A DNA stretch of 57,767 nt from Chitinophagaceae bacterium (lineage in GTDB: Bacteria > Bacteroidota > Bacteroidia > Chitinophagales > Chitinophagaceae), in assembly GCA_027486835.1 (NCBI GenBank), contig JAIXOJ010000064.1:1-57767 (forward strand), written 5' to 3'. Position 1 is the first letter of the stretch; each line of letters begins with the position of its first letter. The position numbers and the translations under genes were made by a program. The notes below the pieces were generated by a model that worked only from the letters and a program-made list of their open reading frames with translations, made no database searches and was not told the DNA's origin. This document shows, in pieces, positions 34,715 to 43,412 of this stretch.

Positions 34715-35345
34715 AAGGGAAAAACAGGTAGGAAGCACGATAGATTGGCACCACCACTACTTGTCCGTTTTGGGTGTAGGATTTATAAGGTGAATAATCA
34801 TCCTTTCCTAAATCTACTAGAATAGCTATGTTGAAGCAAGATCTCCCGCCCTCATTTAAGTATCTGTATCCAGCACCAACCAAAAAACTACTAGAGTTGA
34901 TGTTATACTTGTATGTATAACTGGTATTAGTTTCCTTGGTTCTACTAAAATTTAGTTCGGGCATTACTTGAAGGTAAAATTGATCAAATACCCTTGCCCT
35001 AACAAAAGCACCAAATCCATAAGTGGTTGTTTTTAGTTTAACTGTTTCGTATTGCGGGAAGGAATATGAATAATAATTGACACTACCCGAAACACCTAAA
35101 TCAAATACTTTGGACAAATTATATCCAATTTCTGGCAAAACGCCAGCATTGAAAACATTGGTACTCCTGCCCGTACCATCAAATCCAGATTGATAACCAA
35201 GACTTAAACTCCCGCCTGCAAAAATGTTTTCCTTGTTAAAACCATGTTCTTCTGAGGAAGATGTTCTTGTAGAAACCCCTTCCACCTGCGCCTGAGACAA
35301 ATGAACGCCACATAAAAACGCTAAAGCCAATATCCAATTTTTCAT
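34704..35345 (-). CDS. Outer-membrane beta-barrel protein, hypothetical
   Basis: 213 residues with a signal peptide (about 1-19, ending LSQAQVEG) and repeated amphipathic strands such as GGSLSLGYQSGF and TYGFGAFVRARVFDQFYLQVMPELNFS. The C-terminus ends with aromatic residues (YLFFPFRK). A barrel of 8-10 strands is likely. I see no named family with certainty. It overlaps the LOG gene by 11 bp in convergent orientation, and a strong hairpin lies between it and the upstream GlcD-like gene. Confidence 0.65.
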   Translation of the reverse strand: MKNWILALAFLCGVHLSQAQVEGVSTRTSSSEEHGFNKENIFAGGSLSLGYQSGFDGTGRSTNVFNAGVLPEIGYNLSKVFDLGVSGSVNYYSYSFPQYETVKLKTTTYGFGAFVRARVFDQFYLQVMPELNFSRTKETNTSYTYKYNINSSSFLVGAGYRYLNEGGRSCFNIAILVDLGKDDYSPYKSYTQNGQVVVVPIYRASYLFFPFRK

Positions 35346-35453
35346 AACGAATTATTTTATTGTTTCAAAAGATAAAAAAATGCTTTAAAAGTTGTATTTT
35401 GGAGAATATACCTGATTCTGCTAGGCTATTATGAAAAACCATCCATTTTGTTC

Positions 35454-35486
35454 AGACCTGACAGGTTTAAAAAACCTGTCAGGTCT
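35454..35486. terminator. Perfect 15-bp hairpin between GlcD-like and barrel genes
   Basis: AGACCTGACAGGTTT (35454-35468) and AAACCTGTCAGGTCT (35472-35486) are exact reverse complements around AAA. It lies 74 bp after the stop codon of the minus-strand GlcD-like gene, where it could end that transcript, but no T-run follows on the minus side. The sequence (ACCTGACAGGT core) resembles dispersed palindromes I associate with Bacteroidota intergenic regions. Confidence 0.6.
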
Positions 35487-35559
35487 AACTTGATTTTTTA
35501 AACCAATACCAACTACTTTTATCGGGTAACCATCGATAGCCTATTAGATGCATTTTTTC

Positions 35560-36975
35560 TTAAGCGATAGAATCAAAAATTTTACCCGCATTTAAGATGT
35601 TGTTAGGATCAAATACTTTTTTAATGCCCCTCATCAAATTCAAATTGGCTTCTTTAAATACTATATCCATGTAGCTTTTCTGGATTAACCCAATACCATG
35701 TTCACCGCTAATGGTGCCACCTAGGCTATATACCAACTCAAATAAAGCTCTCAAAGCTTTATTCATTTCCGCATTGCCAAAACTATTGGGGATGCCTTCT
35801 TTGTGGATACGTACATGCAAATTTCCGTCGCCCGCATGTCCATAACAAACTGCATGAAAATCATATTCCTTACCCAATGCTTTCACGCCTTTGATCAGTG
35901 CAGGTAAATGAGCACGAGGTACAACAGTGTCTTCTTCAATGGTATAGCCCACGCTTTTTACCGCTTCGGCTGCGCGTCGGCGTAGTTTCCATAATTCTGC
36001 TTTTTGTTGGGCATCATCGGCAAAGAACACCTCACCACCATCGTAGGTTACCATCAATTCAGCAATTTGCTCCATTTCGCTCATCAATACATCCATATTG
36101 TTGCCATCCACCTCAATAATTAAATGAGCGGCTATATCTGGGGTAACAGGTACTGCATGGCTGTCCACCATTTTGCTCACAATCATTAATGCGTCAATTT
36201 CTATGAGTTCTAATGCACTTGGTGTAAATCCTGCACGGAAAATGGCACTTACCGCTTCGCTTGCTTTTTCCAAATCGTTGAAGGGCACCAACATGAGTAA
36301 ATCAAACTTGGGTAAAGGAATCAGCTTCAATACTATTTTGGTAACAATTCCCAAGGTTCCTTCGCTACCTACCATCAACTGGGTAAGGTTATAACCCGTC
36401 ACGTTTTTTAGCACATTGGCGCCTGTCCAAATAATATCTCCTGTAGGCAACACCACTTCTAAGTTTAGCACATAATCTTTTACCACCCCATACTTTACCG
36501 CTTTTGGGCCACCGCTATTCTCAGCAATATTTCCACCGATGAAGCAACTGCCTTTGCTGCTTGGGTCGGGAGGGTAAAACAAGCCTTTTTCCTTTACTGC
36601 ATCTTGTAATACTTCGGTTATAACCCCTGGCTCCGTGGTTACTTGTAAATTCCTTTCATCTATTTCTATGATGGTGTTCAATCGTTCGGTACTCAACAGC
36701 ACCCCTCCCAGTTGGGGCAATGCGCCCCCGCTTAAACCGGTACCACCACCCCTTGGTGTAACTGGTATGATGTGTTGGTTGCACAATTGCATGATGCTTG
36801 CAATTTCTTGGCTGGTTCTTGGTTTTACCACTACCTCTGGCAAATACAATAATTTTTCGGTTTCGTCGTGTCCATAGTGGGTCAAATTCTCTTTATCAAA
36901 AAATACGTATGACTCTCCAACAATCGCCGTTAATGCTGCTAATATCTCTGTAGTTACTAAACCTTTTGTAGCCAA
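35560..36975 (-). CDS. glcD: FAD-linked oxidase, glycolate/D-lactate dehydrogenase GlcD-like
   Basis: 471 residues, cytosolic or peripheral. The PCMH-type FAD domain has VTPRGGGTGLSGGALPQLGG (about 72-90), the diphosphate-binding loop, then DPSSKGSCFIGGNIAENSGGPK and VGSEGTLGIVTK. The C-terminal FAD-oxidase cap includes HAGDGNLHVR and SGEHGIGLIQKSYM, with the histidines that contact substrate. The enzyme oxidises a 2-hydroxy acid such as glycolate or D-lactate. The gene stands alone here without glcE or glcF. The length is normal. Exact substrate is not readable. Confidence 0.9.
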   Translation of the reverse strand: MATKGLVTTEILAALTAIVGESYVFFDKENLTHYGHDETEKLLYLPEVVVKPRTSQEIASIMQLCNQHIIPVTPRGGGTGLSGGALPQLGGVLLSTERLNTIIEIDERNLQVTTEPGVITEVLQDAVKEKGLFYPPDPSSKGSCFIGGNIAENSGGPKAVKYGVVKDYVLNLEVVLPTGDIIWTGANVLKNVTGYNLTQLMVGSEGTLGIVTKIVLKLIPLPKFDLLMLVPFNDLEKASEAVSAIFRAGFTPSALELIEIDALMIVSKMVDSHAVPVTPDIAAHLIIEVDGNNMDVLMSEMEQIAELMVTYDGGEVFFADDAQQKAELWKLRRRAAEAVKSVGYTIEEDTVVPRAHLPALIKGVKALGKEYDFHAVCYGHAGDGNLHVRIHKEGIPNSFGNAEMNKALRALFELVYSLGGTISGEHGIGLIQKSYMDIVFKEANLNLMRGIKKVFDPNNILNAGKIFDSIA

Positions 36976-37062
36976 TTTTTTATTATTTTAAGCGGGCAAA
37001 TGTAACCAATGAACACATATTACCTACTACAAGATTTTGCCATTGGGGGGATGCCACTAATA

Positions 37063-37198
37063 CACGAATTGCGACTTACTATTAAACAATATTACCATTA
37101 TCGTTTATAGCCGCTTCGCTCCTATGGCACGAATTGCGACTAACACTTAAACAATATGACCATTGTCGTTTTTAGTCGCATTGCTGTAATGGCACGAA
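37063..37198. repeat. 65-bp direct repeat, two copies, each a foldback
   Basis: Copies start at 37063 and 37128 (CACGAATTGCGACT...), exactly 65 bp apart, and a third start (CACGAA) appears at 37193. In the second copy ATTGCGACTAA pairs with TTAGTCGCA, so the unit can form a hairpin. A degenerate related copy lies at 56411-56478. It sits in the 406-bp region 36976-37381 between two minus-strand genes; nothing else was recognised there. Confidence 0.75.
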
Positions 37199-37381
37199 AA
37201 TTATTAGGAATCTTGGTTACTTATTTCATTCGAGCGCACAACACCAAATGTTACATGCTTTTAGTTATTGAAACTTTAGTGCCATTATAAAAGACTACGC
37301 TGCTTAATAAACCATGCCATTCATAAGAAAGATAAGTGAGCAAATGTGGGAATCACAAAAACTAGATTCGGCAAATTGGTT

Positions 37382-38506
37382 TTACCTAAACTTCAAACAA
37401 ACTGCACTACTCACCTCGATTTTATTAGAAGTTGGTTGGAGCAAACCTGTGGAGGGGTTTCGCTTGAAAATGGTGATGAAATCTGAACGTTGATGTCCAA
37501 CTAAAAGATAATTGCCCGAGGGGTCGATGGTAAAGTTTCTTGGGGATATGCCACCAGTAGGGAGTACTTGCAAGAGGGTAAGAAAGCCAGTTTTGGGGTG
37601 GATACTAAATGTGGATATATTATTATAATTACCACGATTAGTGGCATATAGAAAACGTCCATCAGCAGAAATATGAATATCTGCACTTCCTTTATCAGCA
37701 TTGTTGGTACTATCTGTACTTACGGAAGCGACCAATTTAGGGATGCCTTTACTTAATTGGAATTGATCGATAGTGCCACTTAATTCATTAATGGCATACA
37801 AAAAAGGTGCTTTGGGGGCAAAGCAAAGATGCCGAGGGCCGTTGCCAGGTTTACTGAAGATTACAGAATCAGCTTTCGTTTGGAGGGGTTGGACGGCATT
37901 TTTTGCATTAAATCGATACTGATTGATGACATCTGTGCCTAAATCGGTAGTGTAGAGATATTGCTCGTCAGGAGAAAACATGGCGCAGTGGGCATGGGGT
38001 TCTTGTTGTCTTTTGGGGTTAATACTTTTTCCTGTGTGTTGGTTAAAGTATCGGATGGAATCTAGACTTCCATCCTCCTTGAGTGGGATTCCAGAAACAC
38101 TACCGCCTTTATAATTGGCTGTGAAAACCCATTTGTTTTTGCTATCAACGGTAATATAACAAGGGCCCGCACCTAGAATCGAACGGCTATTCACCAATTC
38201 CAGAGTGCCGCTTTGATCATCGAAACGGAAAGCAGATACTTCATTTAACTGTGCGCTAGATTGTTCCTTCACTGCATAAATAAATGGGTGGTGCTTGCTT
38301 ACAGCGATATAAGAGGGATTGTCGGTTTTTATATGACTGACGTAAGACGCTGTGCCCGCTTTGGTATCGAACCGATAGACATAAATGCCCTCACTCTTCC
38401 CATTGGTGTATGTACCGATAAATAAATAAGGTCGTTGGCTTTGTGCCAAGCTTAGCAATTGAGAAATGCAAGTAAGGAAAGAAATAAGTATCAAACGCAT
38501 AAGCAA
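37382..38506 (-). CDS. Lactonase family protein, seven-bladed beta-propeller (6-phosphogluconolactonase-like)
   Basis: 374 residues. A signal peptide covers about 1-21 (LILISFLTCISQLLSLAQS), so the protein is exported. The propeller starts with PYLFIGTYTNGKSEGIYVYRFD, a family hallmark, and has repeated blade motifs such as PSYIAVSKHHPFIYAV, GNGPRHLCFAPKAPFLYAIN and SADGRFLYATNRGNYNNIS. The family includes the cytosolic Pgl of E. coli (YbhE type), but an exported version may act on other lactones. ATG 38500 is an alternative start. The neighbouring array at 38741 is upstream of this gene. Confidence 0.87.
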   Translation of the reverse strand: MLMRLILISFLTCISQLLSLAQSQRPYLFIGTYTNGKSEGIYVYRFDTKAGTASYVSHIKTDNPSYIAVSKHHPFIYAVKEQSSAQLNEVSAFRFDDQSGTLELVNSRSILGAGPCYITVDSKNKWVFTANYKGGSVSGIPLKEDGSLDSIRYFNQHTGKSINPKRQQEPHAHCAMFSPDEQYLYTTDLGTDVINQYRFNAKNAVQPLQTKADSVIFSKPGNGPRHLCFAPKAPFLYAINELSGTIDQFQLSKGIPKLVASVSTDSTNNADKGSADIHISADGRFLYATNRGNYNNISTFSIHPKTGFLTLLQVLPTGGISPRNFTIDPSGNYLLVGHQRSDFITIFKRNPSTGLLQPTSNKIEVSSAVCLKFR

Positions 38507-38740
38507 AGAAAGGGAAATCGTTACAGAAAAATGTTCTCAGAGATTTTCACTGTTTAAAAGAAGATAACTTAGATTTTATAACCTCGTTTCTAATGTGAAT
38601 CATTTGCCGAAGGCTATTTTATTTATAAGCGGATGATACCCTGTCCAAAATATAATGAGCAAACTTGTACTTATTCAACTTGAACAAATACTGCTTATAC
38701 TTTTTTAATTTGGATTAACTAATGATAATTGAGCGAGCCG

Positions 38741-38992
38741 GGAAGTACTTTTGAGAAGGCAGTAAGTACTTTTGAGAAGGCAGTAAGTACTTGAGTGGAG
38801 GCTGCAAGTACTCGGGAGGAAGGCACAAGTACTCGGGTGGAAGGCGCAAGTACTTGGGAGGAAGGCGCAAGTACTCGGGAGGAAGGCGCAAGTACTCGGG
38901 AGGAAGGCGCAAGTATTCGGGAGGAAGGCGCAAGTATTCGGGAGGAAGGCGCAAGTACTCGGGAGGAAGGCGCAAGTACTCGGGAGGAAGGC
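38741..38992. repeat. Intergenic tandem array, twelve 21-bp units
   Basis: Exact 21-bp period. The consensus GCAAGTACTCGGGAGGAAGG plus C is repeated almost perfectly in the right two thirds; the left three units (GGAAGTACTTTTGAGAAGGC and relatives) diverge. Each unit holds the palindrome AGTACT or a one-base variant. It is strongly purine-rich on the plus strand and more GC-rich than its surroundings. Open frames cross it on both strands with seven-residue repeats (LPPEYLR on the minus strand), but they begin only at TTG or GTG. Confidence 0.94.
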
Positions 38993-39740
38993 GTTTCAGA
39001 TAATACAATGATTTATTTTAACTTACAATAATTTTAGCCCATTTTATGTTACCAAACAAGATAAATATAAATAAACAATACAGGTTAAAGCATGTTTTTT
39101 GCCTGTTTAGAAGTGGGATATACACCTACCCTATTTTGGCAAAACTTCGAGCGTAAAATGCTGTAAAAAAAGCAATGCCTTATAATCGAAAATTGATAGC
39201 TAGGGTGATTCATTTGGCGAAGCCGAAATAGATTTGGCATGTTAAAAGAAATAAACAACCTATTAATTGTAAAGGATTGTAGGTATTATTCGCGAAAAAG
39301 CGGGCAAAGTTTCGTACGTAAAGAAGGCGCAAAGTGCTACCTAACGTATTTTACAACTTTTCACTTTATTAATGCAATACAGGGATTACAAACTGGATGA
39401 TTATTAATAGATACTTACCAATTGCTTGGATAAATCTGTTTTAAATTGCTTTGAATTAAGCACTGGATTTAACTTAATTATTGGTAGCTTATGCAAATAA
39501 TAAACAGGACAAATTGTGACAAACAGTGACTAATTGTTACTAACTGGGACTAATTGTGGCAACTATGACTAACTACTTTTTCAACTGGTAAAATAATCGC
39601 TAATGATAACATGCAAGTGGGCGTAGGCCGCACATACGTTAGACAATAATTAATTTATCGCTTGCTGAACAAAGGGAAATAACATCTTACATCTATTGGC
39701 GAAGAACTAATTTCGTCCCTCACCGTTATTACCAACTTAT
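38993..39740. other. intergenic region, mostly unassigned
   Basis: 748 bp between the 21-bp array and the ABC transporter gene. It contains the 10-bp repeat at 39509-39577 and a possible -7 element TAATTTCG at 39708-39715 before the ABC gene. No open frame with recognisable features and no RNA gene was seen. Confidence 0.5.
39509..39577. repeat. Short tandem tract with 10-bp period
   Basis: Successive units ACAAATTGTG, ACAAACAGTG, ACTAATTGTT, ACTAACTGGG and ACTAATTGTG start at 39509, 39519, 39529, 39539 and 39549, followed by a 9-bp unit and a last ACTAACTA. The spacing is one DNA helical turn. Confidence 0.75.
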
Positions 39741-40676
39741 ATGGAGTCAATGATTAAAGTTTCCAACCTTACAAAGCAATACAAACGAAATACTGCGGTA
39801 AGCGATTTATCGTTTACGGTCAATCAGGGCGATGTGTATGGTTTTTTAGGACAAAACGGGGCAGGAAAAAGCACCACTATTAGAATGTTACTCACGCTTA
39901 TCACCCCTACTAGTGGTAACATAGAAATTTTCGGGATGAACTTGCAAGAAAACAGAACTGACATTCTTCGCCAAATTGGTGCTGTAGTTGAAAAACCCGA
40001 TGTGTACAAATACTTATCTGCTTATGAAAACGTATCACTCTTTGCACGCATGAGTGGAATAAAAGTATCTGATAAGCTCATCAAAAATCAGTTAGAGGTA
40101 GTGGGTTTAGCTGATAGGTCAAAAGATATTGTTACAACTTTTTCGCAAGGGATGAAGCAAAGACTAGGTATTGCCATTGCCCTGGTACATAATCCCAAAT
40201 TGATTATCCTAGATGAACCAACTAATGGATTAGACCCCCAAGGAATAGCCGATGTGCGCAATCTTATACTTAGTTTAAGCAACGAAATGGGTAAAACAGT
40301 GGTTGTATCCTCCCATTTATTGAGCGAAATTGAACAAGTGGCTTCCCGATTACTCATTATTGATAAAGGCAAAAAATTGGTAGAGGGTAGTACCCAAGAA
40401 TTACTTGACCCAGCCCAAACAATGATCGAGTTAGATACGGCAGACAATATAGCGGCACTAGACAAATTAGCCCAAAGCGAATGGGCAACTGCGTTACAAC
40501 CAGAAAGGAATGGAAAATTGTTATTGAAAATGCATAAAAACAATATACCAGAACTACATAAAGGCTTGGTTGCCTTGGATATAGCCGTTATATCGCTTCA
40601 ACCCCGCCACAGCCTAGAAGATTATTTTTTACAAATTACTACTACCAATCAACATGTTCCAACTTTTGCAAATTGA
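39741..40676 (+). CDS. ABC transporter ATP-binding protein (ABC-2/DrrA type)
   Basis: 311 residues. Walker A is GQNGAGKST (about 37-45), the signature is FSQGMKQRLGIA, Walker B is KLIILDEPTNGLDP and the switch histidine is in VVVSSHLLSEIEQ. The C-terminal part (about 225-311) is the extra domain of DrrA/CcmA-like drug or lipid exporters. ATG 39750 is an alternative start. Its last 23 bp overlap the permease gene, so the two proteins are made from one transcript and form one exporter. The substrate is unknown. Confidence 0.93.
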   Translation: MESMIKVSNLTKQYKRNTAVSDLSFTVNQGDVYGFLGQNGAGKSTTIRMLLTLITPTSGNIEIFGMNLQENRTDILRQIGAVVEKPDVYKYLSAYENVSLFARMSGIKVSDKLIKNQLEVVGLADRSKDIVTTFSQGMKQRLGIAIALVHNPKLIILDEPTNGLDPQGIADVRNLILSLSNEMGKTVVVSSHLLSEIEQVASRLLIIDKGKKLVEGSTQELLDPAQTMIELDTADNIAALDKLAQSEWATALQPERNGKLLLKMHKNNIPELHKGLVALDIAVISLQPRHSLEDYFLQITTTNQHVPTFAN

Positions 40677-41529
40677 GTTATACAAGATATTTCGTCGTCC
40701 AAGAACGTACATTTCCTTTGCCGCCATCACTGCCCTTATTGGGATTATCCAATTAGGCCTGTTACGTGATGGCACAGCATATGTGGAATTTATGATGACC
40801 AACGTAATGCAAACTTTTTCGTTTGATGGTAAAATATTAAACGGATACCTTGTTTGCTATGTGCTACTACAATTATTATTAGTGCATGTGCCACTACTGA
40901 TTGCACTTGTAGCTGCTGACATGGTGAGTGGTGAAGCTAACATGGGGACCTTACGTTTGCTACTAACCAAACCATTTAGCCGTACAGAATTTTTATTAGC
41001 CAAATTCATGGCATCGGCCATTTACACCTTTCTGTTGTTGGTGTGGATTGCATTCCTCGCCCTTTTTGTAAGTATGTTTATGTTTGGAACGGATGACATG
41101 GTGATTCAAAAGACCAATTATATCGTGCAATTACCTGTACAAGATGTGTTTTGGCGATATACTGGCGCATTTTGTTTCGCTTTTTTGGCCATGCTAACGG
41201 TGTCTGCATTAGGTTTCTTTTTGTCCCTTTTTGCCGAAAATTCCATTGGTCCAATCGTTACAACCATGAGCGTAATTATCTTTTTTACGATTCTAAGTAC
41301 AATGAGTATTCCATTATTTCAGAAAATTCAGCCTTTTTTGTTTACCACGCACATGGTAAATTGGAAAGAATTTTTTGACCCCAAGGTAAATGCCGATAAT
41401 GCTATTATCATTGGCAGTATTCAAAAGCCGGGAAGAATCATCACTTCTAGCTTGGTATTGGTAGCGCATGTAGTGGGGTTTGTTGTAGCATCAATTGTTT
41501 TGTTTAGAAAGAAAGACATTCTTAGCTAA
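40654..41529 (+). CDS. ABC-2 type transporter permease
   Basis: 291 residues with six membrane segments (about 22-40, 58-85, 110-140, 168-195, 203-225 and 268-288). The short cytosolic N-terminus FQLLQIELYKIFRRPRTYISF is typical of ABC-2 permeases, as is the ADMVSGEANMGTLRLLLTKPFSR coupling helix near residue 90. It pairs with the ATP-binding protein encoded just before it (23-bp overlap). Together they would export a hydrophobic compound or work in membrane-protein assembly. The 7-bp telomere-like repeat begins one base after its stop codon. Confidence 0.9.
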   Translation: MFQLLQIELYKIFRRPRTYISFAAITALIGIIQLGLLRDGTAYVEFMMTNVMQTFSFDGKILNGYLVCYVLLQLLLVHVPLLIALVAADMVSGEANMGTLRLLLTKPFSRTEFLLAKFMASAIYTFLLLVWIAFLALFVSMFMFGTDDMVIQKTNYIVQLPVQDVFWRYTGAFCFAFLAMLTVSALGFFLSLFAENSIGPIVTTMSVIIFFTILSTMSIPLFQKIQPFLFTTHMVNWKEFFDPKVNADNAIIIGSIQKPGRIITSSLVLVAHVVGFVVASIVLFRKKDILS

Positions 41530-41530
41530 G

Positions 41531-41613
41531 AAGGTTTTAGGTATTAGGTTCTAGGTTCTAGGTTTTAGGTTTTAAGTATTAGGTTCTAGGTTCTAGGTTT
41601 TAGGTTTTAGGTA
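41531..41613. repeat. Telomere-like 7-bp repeat (TAGGTTT/TAGGTTC)
   Basis: About eleven units of TAGGTTT, TAGGTTC or TAGGTAT in phase, with a 35-bp block (TTAGGTTCTAGGTTCTAGG and flanks) present twice. It starts immediately after the permease stop codon and precedes the LolA-like gene by about 115 bp. Slippage is likely. Confidence 0.88.
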
Positions 41614-41727
41614 AGAAAGTAAATTTAATTCAACTTCTAAATTCTGAATATTGTAACCCTTTCTAAGCATTTCAAAACCACTACAGCAGGAACATTACTA
41701 TTAAATAATAAAATACAGTTTACAAAC

Positions 41728-42417
41728 ATGAAATATTTAATTGCAGCTTTACTATGTCTTCAATTCCATTCCATCAGTTACGGACAGGATATGATGGAAC
41801 TCATTAAAAAAGTGAAAGCTAAACTAGACCAAGTAAACGATTACGTGGCAGAGGGCAACATGAAAACGGATGTGGCTTTTATAAAAGCACCTGTTGGTAA
41901 AGTAAAAGTTTATTATAAAAAACCAAATCGCTTTAAACTAAAAAGAGACGGAGGTATTTCCATTTTGCCAAAAGGCGGAGTTACTGTGAACATGAGTACC
42001 CTAATAGAAGGCGATGCCTTTTTAGCACTTGCTGCTGGAGATGCAGAAGTAAACCATGTTAAAGTGAAAGTTGTGAAACTCATTCCTACTGCTCAAAACA
42101 GCGATATTGTATTATCCACCTTGTATATTGACGTAGCTCGTTTGCTGATACTAAAAGCATCCACCACCACTAAAGAGAATGGTTCTTTTGAAATAGAAAT
42201 GAACTACGGCAAATACGAATCTTATGGCTTACCTGACAAACTCAATTTTAGTTTCAACACCAAAGACTATAAAATGCCCAAAGGAATTGCCCTAGAATTT
42301 GATGATGAAGAGAAACAAACGGAGGCAGAGAAAATCAGGAGGAAAAAAGGGAGTGTGCAGATAAATTACAGCAAATACACGATTAATCAGGGTATCGCTG
42401 AATCGCTATTTAAGTAA
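41728..42417 (+). CDS. LolA-like outer-membrane lipoprotein carrier fold protein
   Basis: 229 residues with a signal peptide (about 1-19, ending SISYGQD). The mature protein begins with a helix MELIKKVKAKLDQVNDYVAEGNM and continues with long antiparallel strands such as GKVKVYYKKPNRFKLKRDGG, the plan of the LolA/LolB half-barrel that carries lipids. A lysine-rich tail segment (EKIRRKKGSV) is present. It follows the ABC-2 exporter by 198 bp, so it may receive a lipidic or lipoprotein substrate from it; this link is inferred. A family name could be outer-membrane lipoprotein-sorting protein. Confidence 0.7.
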   Translation: MKYLIAALLCLQFHSISYGQDMMELIKKVKAKLDQVNDYVAEGNMKTDVAFIKAPVGKVKVYYKKPNRFKLKRDGGISILPKGGVTVNMSTLIEGDAFLALAAGDAEVNHVKVKVVKLIPTAQNSDIVLSTLYIDVARLLILKASTTTKENGSFEIEMNYGKYESYGLPDKLNFSFNTKDYKMPKGIALEFDDEEKQTEAEKIRRKKGSVQINYSKYTINQGIAESLFK

Positions 42418-42641
42418 TTAGGGGTTGGTTTACGATCAACTAAATGAAGTTCTGAACAATAAGGATTGGGGATGCATCTATAAATAGTTCGCAACAAAAT
42501 AAAATTTTTAAGCGCGTAAATTCAATGGTAAAGCTGACTCTAGGTTGGTCAAAACAAGTTTAGGGTTTCACAGAAACACACAACTATTACTGGAAGAATC
42601 TTGGCCAATTCAGAAAATGAAAAAATAAATACAACGGTAAA

Positions 42642-42672
42642 TTGCAGAAAAGCCGTGAATTCAGTAATATTG
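42642..42672 (+). promoter_or_regulatory. Probable promoter of the RRM gene
   Basis: TTG (42642-42644) is separated by 20 bp from TAATATTG (42665-42672), one base off the Bacteroidota -7 consensus and the same octamer as in the arsR promoter. It would give a leader of about 45-50 nt before ATG 42726. Nothing else was recognised in 42418-42725. Confidence 0.5.
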
Positions 42673-42725
42673 CCGACCCCCATATTTTTCTACATAAACA
42701 AATGTGAAAACAAAAAATTATAATT

Positions 42726-43049
42726 ATGAAACTATTTGTAGGCGGTTTGCCAACAACATTAGATGAAGTGGATTTAAAAGAAATGTTTGAGTTGTACGGT
42801 GAAGTAGCATCGGCAATAGTAGTAAAAGACAAAGTTTCAGGCAAGAGCAAAGGATTTGGTTTCTTAGATATGCCTAACGATCAAGAAGCAAAAGAAGCAA
42901 TGGATTTGCTGGACGGAGCTTCGATTTTTGGGAAGAAAATTGGCGTAAAACTCCAAGAAGAACAACCGCCAAAACCAAGAGATACTGGTGCTTACTCTAC
43001 AGCGGCTCCAAGACCAAACAGACCACCAACTAGAAGAAGAATATTCTAA
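42726..43049 (+). CDS. RNA-binding protein with one RRM domain
   Basis: 107 residues. The RRM covers about 1-80: RNP2 is KLFVGGLP (2-9) and RNP1 is KGFGFLDM (42-49), with the normal spacing. A short Pro/Arg tail (TAAPRPNRPPTRRRIF) follows, as in cyanobacterial and Bacteroidota cold-inducible Rbp proteins that bind single-stranded RNA. It is monocistronic, with a promoter visible upstream. Cold or stress control is expected from the family but not shown here. Confidence 0.92.
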   Translation: MKLFVGGLPTTLDEVDLKEMFELYGEVASAIVVKDKVSGKSKGFGFLDMPNDQEAKEAMDLLDGASIFGKKIGVKLQEEQPPKPRDTGAYSTAAPRPNRPPTRRRIF

Positions 43050-43412
43050 ATCTTTTGAAGCTTTAAGCATTCAATGCTGGTTAAATGGTTGATAAGTATA
43101 TAGAGACTACTATTGAAATATTGAATTTATTGTTTTGAATTCACTATTTTGATTCAATCAGTTTCTACCTTCTTTGAATAACATTGACCAATAAAAAATT
43201 GAACAATAGTTTTTGATTGCTTTGGGCATCAAGTTTGATTTAGTTCCTTTATAAAAGGACAGTTTTATATTCATATCATTCTGAAAAGGAATCATTAAAT
43301 AATTACGCGCACAGCCAATAGGCTATACTATTTTTAAAACGAATAGCGTACATGCGACATCATTATTTATTGATTCCTTTTTTTGTGGTAATTCTGAAAT
43401 TAATTTATTACT
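43050..43412. other. intergenic region, nothing recognised
   Basis: 363 bp of AT-rich DNA between the RRM and sigma-factor genes. No hairpin with a T-run, no repeat and no open frame of note were seen. Confidence 0.4.

Noticed and set aside
37063-37198. Insertion sequence fragment
   Set aside because: No transposase frame or target-site duplication; the unit is only 65 bp.
38715-39008. LPPEYLR heptapeptide protein on the minus strand
   Set aside because: Starts at TTG, three frames are open at once, and no leader or gene context supports translation.
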